Assembly (NCBI GenBank): GCA_024279425.1
Contig: JAJRRO010000020.1
Span: 62,001-126,000, forward strand
Source: Bacteroidota bacterium
GTDB lineage: Bacteria; Bacteroidota; Bacteroidia; Flavobacteriales; Flavobacteriaceae
Length of the DNA stretch: 64,000 nucleotides
Reading direction: 5' to 3'
The position numbers and the translations under genes were made by a program. Positions 56,428 to 64,000 of this stretch are shown here, piece after piece (within the stretch, counting starts at the first letter, position 1; the number at the start of each line of letters is the position of its first letter). The notes beneath the pieces were generated by a model, which was given only the letters and a program-made list of their open reading frames with translations, did not search any database and was not told the origin of the DNA.

Positions 56428-57210
56428 TTATTTACCTGGGAAAACGGCTTTTCGCTTCTCCATAAAAGCAGTGGTTCCTTCTTTAAAATCAGCAGTTCCA
56501 AAGCATGTTCCGAAAGCATCGATCTCAGAGGCATATCCGTTAATACTAGTGTTAAAACAATCATTTACCGCTTTTATTGCGTAACCAATGGCAACAGACG
56601 AATTATTGGATATCCTACTTGCCAATTTCTGGCATAGCTCTAAAAGCTCTTCTTGGGGAGCCACATGGTTTACAAGTCCAAAGTCAAGTGCCATTTTTGC
56701 GTCGATCATTCCTGCAGTCATAATCATTTCCATGGCCCTGCCCTTACCTACCAATTGGGGCAGGCGTTGGGTGCCACCATATCCGGGAATTACCCCCAAT
56801 GACACTTCAGGCAAGCCCATTTTTGCATTCTCACTTGCCACCCTAAAATGACAGGCCATGGCCAATTCTAGTCCGCCACCTAATGCAAATCCATTGACCG
56901 CAGCTATTACAGGTTTTGATAGGTTTTCAATTAAATCGAACAACAGTTCCTGCCCTTCGGCTGCCAATTTTTTTCCTTCTTTCACCGAGAAATCCGCGAA
57001 TTCAGAAATATCCGCCCCAGCAACAAAAGCCTTTTCCCCACTTCCCGTAATGACAATCACATGGACACTTTTATCTCTTTCGAGCTTTGAAAATACCTTG
57101 TTCAATTCTTTGATAGTGTCCCTGTTTAGGGCATTTAATTTATTGGGTCTATTAATGGTAATCGTTGCCAGTTTGTCTTGCGTATCTACTAAAATATTTT
57201 GATATCCCAT
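56428..57210 (-). CDS. Enoyl-CoA hydratase/isomerase family protein
   Basis: The 260-residue crotonase has the oxyanion-hole segments AFVAGADISEFADF near residue 62 and GGGLELAMACHFRVASENA near residue 107, with PEVSLGVIPGYGGTQRLPQ carrying the catalytic Glu. It would hydrate trans-2-enoyl-CoA in fatty acid breakdown. It follows the sensor kinase gene after 12 bp. Confidence 0.92.
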   Translation of the reverse strand: MGYQNILVDTQDKLATITINRPNKLNALNRDTIKELNKVFSKLERDKSVHVIVITGSGEKAFVAGADISEFADFSVKEGKKLAAEGQELLFDLIENLSKPVIAAVNGFALGGGLELAMACHFRVASENAKMGLPEVSLGVIPGYGGTQRLPQLVGKGRAMEMIMTAGMIDAKMALDFGLVNHVAPQEELLELCQKLASRISNNSSVAIGYAIKAVNDCFNTSINGYASEIDAFGTCFGTADFKEGTTAFMEKRKAVFPGK

Positions 57211-57222
57211 GGTATGTCAGTT

Positions 57223-58713
57223 CTATTTTTTTGGTTGTTCTTTTGGGAAATTAACTGTAAAGACAGTTCCCTTTCCCGGTTGTGAGGTAAAGTCAATACT
57301 ACCGTTATACGTTTCAACAATATTCTTTACCATGCCCAAGCCCAAACCCATGCCACTTGATTTGGTAGTGAATTTAGGTTCGAAAATCTTATCTGTAAAA
57401 TCATCGGCTATTCCTATTCCGTTATCCGCCACCAAAATCTTAACATTATTCCCTTCTGATGCAACCGAAACCAATATTCTGGGCGATTTCACTTCAGGCA
57501 CGGCCTGTATGGCATTCTTTACCAAGTTGGTGATGACTCGGATAAGCTGGGTCCTATCCAGTTTCGCAATTATCTCCTCCTCTTCCGAGATAAAATGGAT
57601 GTACTTTTCATTAAAAATGTCCACTGCCAATTTTACGATATTGACAACGTTCAAGGTCTCGTTCTGTTGCGCCGGCATTTCGGCGAAATTCGAAAAGGCG
57701 GACGCAATACTACTCATGGTATCAATCTGTTGAATAAGTGTCTTTGAATATTCAGCTACCTTGGTATCAATATTTGGGTCTTGGGAATCAAATTTGCGTT
57801 CAAAACTTTGAACGGTCAATCTCATAGGCGTTAAAGGATTTTTTATTTCATGGGCCACTTGCTTCGCCATTTCTCGCCAAGCTTGCTCCCTTTCACTTCG
57901 GGCCAACTTTGCGGCACTTTGCTCCAATTCATCAATCATAGCATTATAGGATTCAACCATTTTGCCAATTTCTGAACTAGAATCTTCCAAAATTATCTTT
58001 TTATTACGCTTGGTCAGATTGGTCTGCCCCAACATTTCAGTAACTGAATCCAAGGAACGTGTTATATATTTAGATATAAAATAGGCCAGCCCAATTGCAA
58101 TCAATAACATGAGCAGATATACCCCTCCCAATCGCGTCAAGAACTCCTTTAATTCCATATCATTGAAAGTGGGGTCTTCATAATAGGGTAAATTTAAAAT
58201 ACCGATAGGTTTAAACTTGATGTCGTTGATATAGGTATAGGAAGCTTGGTATTTGTCACCAGCAGCGGAGTTCTCTTCTACATACCTTTTTAATGGACTA
58301 GTATTAAGTTTATTAAGCACTTTCGCATCCAAACAATTGGAGATCGAATCTTCTTCGAATCGGGGCCTTGAGCTCTTAATGAGCTCACCCTCCAAATCAT
58401 AAATATTGAAATTTACATTTTGAACATCGGCGATTTGGTATATTTCATGCATGAAAATGAATCCCAAATTTTCTGTAGTGACCGGATAAGTCGTTTCCTG
58501 AAGGGTATAACTTATGCTTTGCTTTATTTGATTTTCTTTACGTTCAAGCCGATTTTCATGATATTCTTTGGTTTGCTCCCGATACTGATAAACTGTGATT
58601 CCCGCAATTAACACGGATGCTATAAGCACCAACAATATCATGGCAGCGAATATTCTTGAACGAAGAGATGATTTTTTGAACAAGTATTTGAAATTTGAAG
58701 TTAAAGATAGCAA
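57223..58713 (-). CDS. Membrane sensor histidine kinase
   Basis: The protein has an N-terminal helix (RIFAAMILLVLIASVLIAG), a periplasmic sensor of about 150 residues, a second helix (GGVYLLMLLIAIGLAYFI), a HAMP-like linker and a HisKA domain with VAHEIKNPLTPMRL (phospho-acceptor His). The ATPase domain has NLVKNAIQAVPE, VADNGIGIADDF and GMGLGLGMVKNIVE. No ATG suits the start: TTG at 58711-58713 gives 496 residues, and a second TTG at 58681-58683 gives the LFKKSSLRSRIF start seen in relatives. The partner regulator is not encoded nearby. Confidence 0.9.
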   Translation of the reverse strand: MLSLTSNFKYLFKKSSLRSRIFAAMILLVLIASVLIAGITVYQYREQTKEYHENRLERKENQIKQSISYTLQETTYPVTTENLGFIFMHEIYQIADVQNVNFNIYDLEGELIKSSRPRFEEDSISNCLDAKVLNKLNTSPLKRYVEENSAAGDKYQASYTYINDIKFKPIGILNLPYYEDPTFNDMELKEFLTRLGGVYLLMLLIAIGLAYFISKYITRSLDSVTEMLGQTNLTKRNKKIILEDSSSEIGKMVESYNAMIDELEQSAAKLARSEREQAWREMAKQVAHEIKNPLTPMRLTVQSFERKFDSQDPNIDTKVAEYSKTLIQQIDTMSSIASAFSNFAEMPAQQNETLNVVNIVKLAVDIFNEKYIHFISEEEEIIAKLDRTQLIRVITNLVKNAIQAVPEVKSPRILVSVASEGNNVKILVADNGIGIADDFTDKIFEPKFTTKSSGMGLGLGMVKNIVETYNGSIDFTSQPGKGTVFTVNFPKEQPKK

Positions 58714-58938
58714 TAATGGCTACGCCATAAAACTTCAAAAATCAAATCCCAATCCTTCGACTCCGCTCAGTATAGATGGTGAAAAAAGGGACTGTAATGA
58801 AATCACAATGGCAGTTTGATTTAGTTAACAATTATCGGGCCATAAAAGGCCGTTTTCAAATTCTAAATTTCAAAACCCAAATTCCAAAGTTGGATTAAAC
58901 CAATCTTAAAATTTAGAATTTATTATTTGGGCTTTCAA

Positions 58939-59487
58939 TTATGCCTCAGGGTTTTTCTTCTGTATTCGTTTATAAAGCCGAATCCCCAGCATCAACAAGA
59001 TACCAAGGACGATTATCCCAACCACACCAAATATCCAATTGAAAGTACTTTTTAAAACCACCAAAAATATGACCGCAAAAAGAATCAGGGTGGCACCTTC
59101 ATTCCAAATACGCATGAATCTGGAAGTATATTTGACCTCATCCCGTTGCAACTGTTTGTACATCTGGTGATTTTTTAAATGATACAAGATCAATAGTACA
59201 ATAAAGCCCAATTTAATCAGCATCCATGGCTCTTCCAGCAAAATAGGTCTAAGAACCAACAACCAAATGGCAAAAAGGGTACACAAAATAAAGGAGGGCC
59301 ATGTAATGATCTTCCACAATCGTTTAGTCATCAACTTTAATTGGGAGGTTAGGATTTCTTTATCCGGAGATGGTTTTTCAGAGGCTTCAATATGGTAGAT
59401 AAACAGTCTCGGAATGTAGAACAAACCTGCGAACCAGGTAACCACAAAAATCAAGTGTAAGGCCTTTATGTAATTATAATATTGCAT
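58939..59487 (-). CDS. hemJ: Protoporphyrinogen oxidase HemJ
   Basis: The 182-residue membrane protein has four or five helices. KALHLIFVVTWFAGLFYIPR (conserved His) and LFIYHIEA near the start, LMTKRLWKIITWPSF in the middle and GFIVLLILYHLKNHQMY are the HemJ family blocks. It oxidises protoporphyrinogen IX in haem synthesis. It is separated by 4 bp from the sulfatase gene upstream on the same strand; the link is probably only transcriptional. Confidence 0.9.
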   Translation of the reverse strand: MQYYNYIKALHLIFVVTWFAGLFYIPRLFIYHIEASEKPSPDKEILTSQLKLMTKRLWKIITWPSFILCTLFAIWLLVLRPILLEEPWMLIKLGFIVLLILYHLKNHQMYKQLQRDEVKYTSRFMRIWNEGATLILFAVIFLVVLKSTFNWIFGVVGIIVLGILLMLGIRLYKRIQKKNPEA

Positions 59488-59491
59488 TTTT

Positions 59492-61269
59492 CTAATTAGG
59501 TCTAAATGATTGATTTATCTTTTCAATTTCAACCCAAAAGGGGAATATTCTTTTATTTCCCTGCATGTAAAAAGGGATCAAATCGCAATCCATTGCAGGC
59601 AGGTAAATATTTTTCATTTCTATGATATCCGTGTCGTCAATTTCGTTTTTCTTTTGATTAATCCTAGTGGCAGTTTCAACAAACATCCTACCCCCCTTTT
59701 TTACCCGTTTTATAAATTTGAACCTGAGATTATAATGACCTTCGTTAACTGACACCTTCCAATTGCCAAATACATCTTCCCCTGCCCAGATTCCTCGTTC
59801 GCCTCCGGCATCATTTCTATTTAGAAATATAGGGTTTTCATGTTCACTTCCTATTTGTATGCGAGGTGGATCTAACAAGTTGGCCGATTGGATCAATTCT
59901 TTGTAGTAATTGTCCATCTCTGATTTAAGTGATTTTGCGCCATCCTTTCTTTGTTCTACAAGATTGAGTTGCTCATAAGGATCATATGTTAGGTTGAACA
60001 GTTCAAAATTTCCAATAGGCGCATCATAATCAGTATGGGCCACCAGTTTGTAAGGCCCTTTTTGTAATGCCATATTGTTGTATCGTTCGGGATACCGTCG
60101 GGTCCAGTAAAAAAATAGAGAGCGGTCTTCCCAATCTACCCTTTTCTTGTTCAAAAGCGGTACTAAATTCTTCCCATCTATTTTTCTATCTGTTGGAATC
60201 GAAGCATTACAGATTTCGGCAAGTGTAGGTAACATATCGATATGTGCTGTGGTGGTCTCAATATCTCGGTTCCCTTTCCATTTTGAAGGGTATCTTAGGT
60301 AAAACGGAACCCGAACACCTCCTCTGTATACACTGCCTTTTCTTCCCCTCATCCCGGCAACATAACGGGTCTGCTGTGGGCCATTGTCTGTCATAAAAAC
60401 AACCAAGGTGTTCTTTGCAATCTTTAGATCATCTAGTTTCTTCAACAGTTTTCCGACATTATCATCGATATTACTAACCATGGCATACACCTTTCGTGCA
60501 TCCTCCTTGTTCTTTTCGCTCATTTCGACAAAGGGCCTTGAATCGTCCTCAAAACCAGTTGAAGGGTCAATATCCTTATACATCTGGTAGTATTTGTCAG
60601 GTACTTGCAAGGGCGTATGGGGAGCATTGAATGATAGGTAACAGAAAAAAGGTTTTTCGTGGTTCTTTTCAATAAAGTCAATGGCCCTATCCGCAAAAAT
60701 ATCGCTGCAATAGCCTTCATAGGCCTCTTGTTCCCCATTATGCCAAAGTACGGGGTCAAAGTAACTACGATCTCCTTCAAAATAGGTGGTGAAATCACCC
60801 ACTTGACCCATCCCTCCAGATAGATGAATGACCGATTCGTCAAAACCTTGATCATTGGGTCGAGAGGGAAAATTATCTCCCAAATGCCATTTGCCAAAAC
60901 ACCTGTTTTATAATTGGCCTGTTTCAACATTTCGGCAATGGTGACCTCATTGGAGGCCATTATGGCCCCTCCATTGTAGGTATCCCTTATTCCTGTCCGG
61001 AGCGAATATCTTCCCGTCATTAAACTTGCCCGGGTTGGAGCGCATACTGGGGATACATAAAAGTTGTTGAACCGAATACTTTTCTTGGCGAAAGCATCCA
61101 AATTAGGTGTTTTTACATGTGGATTTCCTGTATATCCCAAATCCCCATACCCTTGGTCATCGGTTATGATAATTATGACGTTGGGTCTTTCCTTTGTCTG
61201 AGCTAGTAAATGGGTCTTTGAAATTAGAATTCCAACTATGCCAAGAATTAATATTTTAATTTTTATCAT
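59492..61269 (-). pseudogene. Family S1 sulfatase, one-base frameshift
   Basis: Two overlapping frames form one arylsulfatase of about 592 residues. The first half has a signal peptide ([19 protein letters not shown]), metal ligands in [12 protein letters not shown] and the formylglycine motif [16 protein letters not shown] with Cys76. It breaks at [10 protein letters not shown], where one more T in the T4 run (A4 at 60896-60899 on the plus strand) gives [15 protein letters not shown], the expected family motif. The second half then reads to 59492 ([24 protein letters not shown]). As written, the gene is broken. Marine Bacteroidota use such enzymes on sulfated polysaccharides. Confidence 0.85.
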
Positions 61270-61322
61270 TGCTCTAAATATTGAATAAATCGTTCATTTT
61301 CATTAGTCTTAATAGGCAAAAT

Positions 61323-61380
61323 CCCCCCCCCCTCTAACGCTTCGACTGCGCTCAGCGTGACATTCCCAAGGGGGGGGGGG
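61323..61380. repeat. C10/G11 tract palindrome with REP-like core
   Basis: A run of ten C (61323-61332) and a run of eleven G (61370-61380) flank a core with CTTCGACTGCGCTCAG (61340-61355). A near copy of the core, CTTCGACTCCGCTCAG, is at 58755-58770. It lies between the 3' end of the sortilin-type gene and the start of the sulfatase gene. Such long G/C runs are prone to length change. Confidence 0.75.
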
Positions 61381-61408
61381 TAGGTCTAAATTTTCAAAAG
61401 CCCGCACA

Positions 61409-64000
61409 TCACTCTTCCACAAACAGGTAATTTAATTTTAATTCGTTGAATGCCTCATTGAATGCCTTTAACTCTTTGGTGATGACGGCATCAAAAGCTT
61501 TAAGCTGATTATTTATTTTTCCTGTAAGTTCATTTTTTACATCGATATCCTGCTCGGTAGGTGGGAAATCGTCGATAGCTACCAAACTGTTCAGATGCCC
61601 CAATTTATTATTCAAACGTATGGGGAAATTCAAGGGGTCCTGACCACTTCTGTTTTTGGTTTGGTATAATGCCTTTTCGACCTTGCCCAAATCCTCCTTC
61701 ATCTTTTTGGCCTTTTCCACCAAATCCTTGGTTAGTTCATTATCCTCATACTGCTTTGTAAAAGCATCGAGTTGTTTGGTGATATTCCGTATTTTTTCGA
61801 TGGATTTATGCGCCTTTTCTATTGTGGTATTGATGTCGGTAATAAAATCGAATTGCTTTTGCATATCAGCCACTGAAACCTCAGTTCTTGGGTCCGGAAT
61901 GATTTTAAAAATCTCTGAAGATAAATCCTCATTCACGTTCAAATGCACCTCATATTGCCCTGGAACGGCTTTGGCACCTTCCAAACTGGCCCACCAAAGA
62001 ATCATACCTTCCAATTTTTTGGCACCCTTTCCGCGCGTATCCCAGACAAATGTATTGCCACCTTTTTTCACTTTAAGTTTTTTATCCTTCTCTTTCGCCG
62101 TATTGCTATATCTGGCCAGCGTATCACCAGACATTGATGTAAAGGTCAGGCTAACACTATCCTTCTCAGCCAAGTTCTTTAAATAAAAATGGGTTATCAC
62201 TCCATTAGGGTGATTGGCCCCAGCGGTTTTGGAAGGTTTGCTGGCAGCACTGCCCTTAGTTCTATAGGAGTCCTTCGGTTGATATAAAATTGCGGAAGCA
62301 CTTTTTTTACTGGCATCCAATTGATGTAAAACGGTAAGGTCATCAATAATCCATACGCTACGACCTTGGGTCGCTACGATAAGGTTATTGTCTTTTATCG
62401 TCAAATCGGTAATGGGTACTATGGGTAAATTCATTTGAAAGGGATTCCAATTGGCCCCATCATCAAAGGAGATATACATTCCGGTCTCCGTCCCTGCATA
62501 CAACAATCCCTTGACTTCAGGGTCTTCCCGAACCACCCGTGTAAAATGCTGGTTATTTATACCGTTCGTTATTTTTATCCAAGTTTGACCATAATCCGTA
62601 GTCTTGTATACATACGGTTGAAAGTCCCCCGACTTATATCTCGTCGCGGCTACATAACAAGTGCCTTCATCGAAGGCCGAAGGTTCTATGCTGTTGATCA
62701 TGTTCCATTCTGGCATATGGGTAGGAGTAACATTATCCCAATTGGCCCCGCCGTCCTTAGATACATGAATTAATCCGTCATCACTACCTACCCAGAGCAA
62801 TCCTTCCTTTAAAGGGCTTTCGTTGGCGGCAAATATGGTACAATAATATTCCACACTCGTATTATCCTGGGTAATGGGTCCTCCACTGGAAACCAATTTT
62901 GTAGAATCATTCCGGGTCAAATCTCCGCTCAATAACTTCCAACTTTGTCCCTCATTTTCCGAGAGATGTACATGGTTTGAAAATGTATACAGTTTTTTTG
63001 GATCGTGCTTGCTGAAAATAATGGGGAAATTCCATTGAAATCTATATTTCATGTCTTCCGCCCCATGGCCCATGGGATTATCGGGCCAAACATTGATACC
63101 CCGTACTGTTCCTTTGTCGTGATTCATCCTTGTTAAGAAACCATCATAACTCCCCCCATAAACAATGTCGTTATTTAAAGGGTCCACTGCAATATGTGCA
63201 GATTCTCCTCCCGCCGTTGTCTCCCAATCATCTTCATCAATTGAATTGCCATCGCTACGATGCTTTATCCTTACGGTGGAATTGTCCTGTTGCGCCACAT
63301 AAATGCGGTAAGGGAAGGCATTATCCGTGGTTACCCTATAAAATTGGGCTGTGGGTTGATTGTAATAGGTACTCCAAGTCTCTCCACCATCGTAGGACAC
63401 CTGTGCCCCTCCGTCATCACCAATAATCATGCGTTTCGGATTTTCAGGGGAAATCCAAAGGTCGTGATGATCGCCGTGGGGCGCATTGAAGGTATTAAAG
63501 CTTTTACCTCCATCAGTCGACTTATGATAACGTACATTCAGAACATAAACCACATCCTCGTCCTCGGTATCCGCATAAATACGGGTATAGTACCACGCCC
63601 GCTGGCGTAATTTACGTTCACTGTTTACTTGGGTCCATTTCTTTCCACCGTCGTCCGAACGGTAGAGTCCCCCTTTTTCCTTATTCTCCACGATGGCCCA
63701 GACGCGTTCCGAATTTTTAGGAGAAACGGTTACTCCTATAATTCCCAGGGTATCTTTTGGAAAACCTTCATTCTTGGAAATCTCCTTCCAGGTCTCCCCG
63801 CTATCTGTACTTTTCCACAGCGCAGAACCATCTCCACCACTACTGAGACTAAAGGGCGTTCGTTGGGCCCGCCAAGTCGAGGCATACACTATTCTGGGGT
63901 TGTTGGGGTCCAAGACCAAATCAACAGCCCCAGATCGGTCATTTACAAATAGTTTCTTTTGCCACGTTTTTCCCTCATCAATACTCTTATAAATACCCCG
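61409..64000 (-). CDS. Sortilin/VPS10-type BNR-repeat exported protein, partial
   Basis: The frame is open to the window edge, so the N-terminus is missing; at least 863 residues remain. Repeats with Asp-box motifs are clear: SIDEGKTW, STDSGETW, SDDGGKKW, SYDGGETW, SENEGQSW, SKDGGANW, TDYGQTW and SFDDGANW, as in the two ten-bladed propellers of sortilin-like glycosyl hydrolases common in Bacteroidota. WIIDDLTVLHQLD marks the propeller end. A helical C-terminal region of about 180 residues follows (DMQKQFDFITDINTTIEKAH). The usual size is about 1,000 residues. Function is not established; protein or glycan binding is possible. Confidence 0.85.
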   Translation of the reverse strand, partial: RGIYKSIDEGKTWQKKLFVNDRSGAVDLVLDPNNPRIVYASTWRAQRTPFSLSSGGDGSALWKSTDSGETWKEISKNEGFPKDTLGIIGVTVSPKNSERVWAIVENKEKGGLYRSDDGGKKWTQVNSERKLRQRAWYYTRIYADTEDEDVVYVLNVRYHKSTDGGKSFNTFNAPHGDHHDLWISPENPKRMIIGDDGGAQVSYDGGETWSTYYNQPTAQFYRVTTDNAFPYRIYVAQQDNSTVRIKHRSDGNSIDEDDWETTAGGESAHIAVDPLNNDIVYGGSYDGFLTRMNHDKGTVRGINVWPDNPMGHGAEDMKYRFQWNFPIIFSKHDPKKLYTFSNHVHLSENEGQSWKLLSGDLTRNDSTKLVSSGGPITQDNTSVEYYCTIFAANESPLKEGLLWVGSDDGLIHVSKDGGANWDNVTPTHMPEWNMINSIEPSAFDEGTCYVAATRYKSGDFQPYVYKTTDYGQTWIKITNGINNQHFTRVVREDPEVKGLLYAGTETGMYISFDDGANWNPFQMNLPIVPITDLTIKDNNLIVATQGRSVWIIDDLTVLHQLDASKKSASAILYQPKDSYRTKGSAASKPSKTAGANHPNGVITHFYLKNLAEKDSVSLTFTSMSGDTLARYSNTAKEKDKKLKVKKGGNTFVWDTRGKGAKKLEGMILWWASLEGAKAVPGQYEVHLNVNEDLSSEIFKIIPDPRTEVSVADMQKQFDFITDINTTIEKAHKSIEKIRNITKQLDAFTKQYEDNELTKDLVEKAKKMKEDLGKVEKALYQTKNRSGQDPLNFPIRLNNKLGHLNSLVAIDDFPPTEQDIDVKNELTGKINNQLKAFDAVITKELKAFNEAFNELKLNYLFVEE

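Overview
The window comes from the chromosome of a Bacteroidota bacterium, most likely a marine member of the Flavobacteriaceae. Several signs support this: AT-rich DNA, promoters with the Bacteroidota -7 element TAnnTTTG, a TonB-dependent receptor with an N-terminal carboxypeptidase-regulatory domain, lipoproteins with an acidic stretch after the lipidated cysteine, LytTR regulators, and the mix of GMC oxidoreductases, sulfatase and BNR/sortilin-type proteins. I saw no tRNA, rRNA, CRISPR array, prophage or complete insertion sequence.

Layout. 0-2.3 kb: the end of a frameshifted Cache-LytTR membrane regulator, then dgt. 2.4-17.1 kb: a phosphate-starvation-type island with a beta-helix surface lipoprotein, a TonB receptor, an orphan carboxypeptidase-regulatory domain protein, a MORN-repeat protein, an OprP-like porin, two PiT transporters with PhoU-like tails, a Na/Pi cotransporter (one-base frameshift) and a secreted DUF6503-like protein. 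17.2-20.5 kb: a sialidase-like BNR protein and the yicC-gmk-nadD operon. 20.6-32.3 kb: a sugar-oxidation cluster with a DUF1080 protein, three TIM-barrel epimerase/isomerase proteins, two GMC oxidoreductases (one with an in-frame TAG), a gluconate 2-dehydrogenase subunit 3-like protein, a Gfo/Idh/MocA dehydrogenase and an MFS permease. 33.2-36.9 kb: class Ia ribonucleotide reductase. 37.6-51.8 kb: mixed housekeeping and regulation (LytTR response regulator with TPR kinase, S41 protease, dCMP deaminase, PlsC, an ECF42-like sigma factor with its YCII partner). 52.0-64.0 kb: a six-hairpin glycosidase-like lipoprotein, a radical SAM protein, a crotonase, a sensor kinase, HemJ, a frameshifted sulfatase and a sortilin-type BNR protein that runs off the window.

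The strongest new signal is regulatory. In the 2.4-14.1 kb island I find eight promoter regions with the same geometry: TTAACA-like hexamers repeated every 11 bp, with the last hexamer ending exactly 13 nt before the TTTG-type end of the -7 element. This resembles the PhoP/PhoB box arrangement known from other phyla, set on a Bacteroidota -7 element. One of these promoters (8078-8133) precedes no protein gene. It is followed about 80 nt later by a strong intrinsic terminator, so it probably makes a small RNA of about 100 nt between the MORN gene and the porin.

Five genes in 64 kb are broken by one change each: three one-base indels and two in-frame stops. In every case the reading frame is clean on both sides. 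This points to either recent decay or consensus errors in the assembly, and it affects how the LytTR, NptA, GMC and sulfatase genes should be read.
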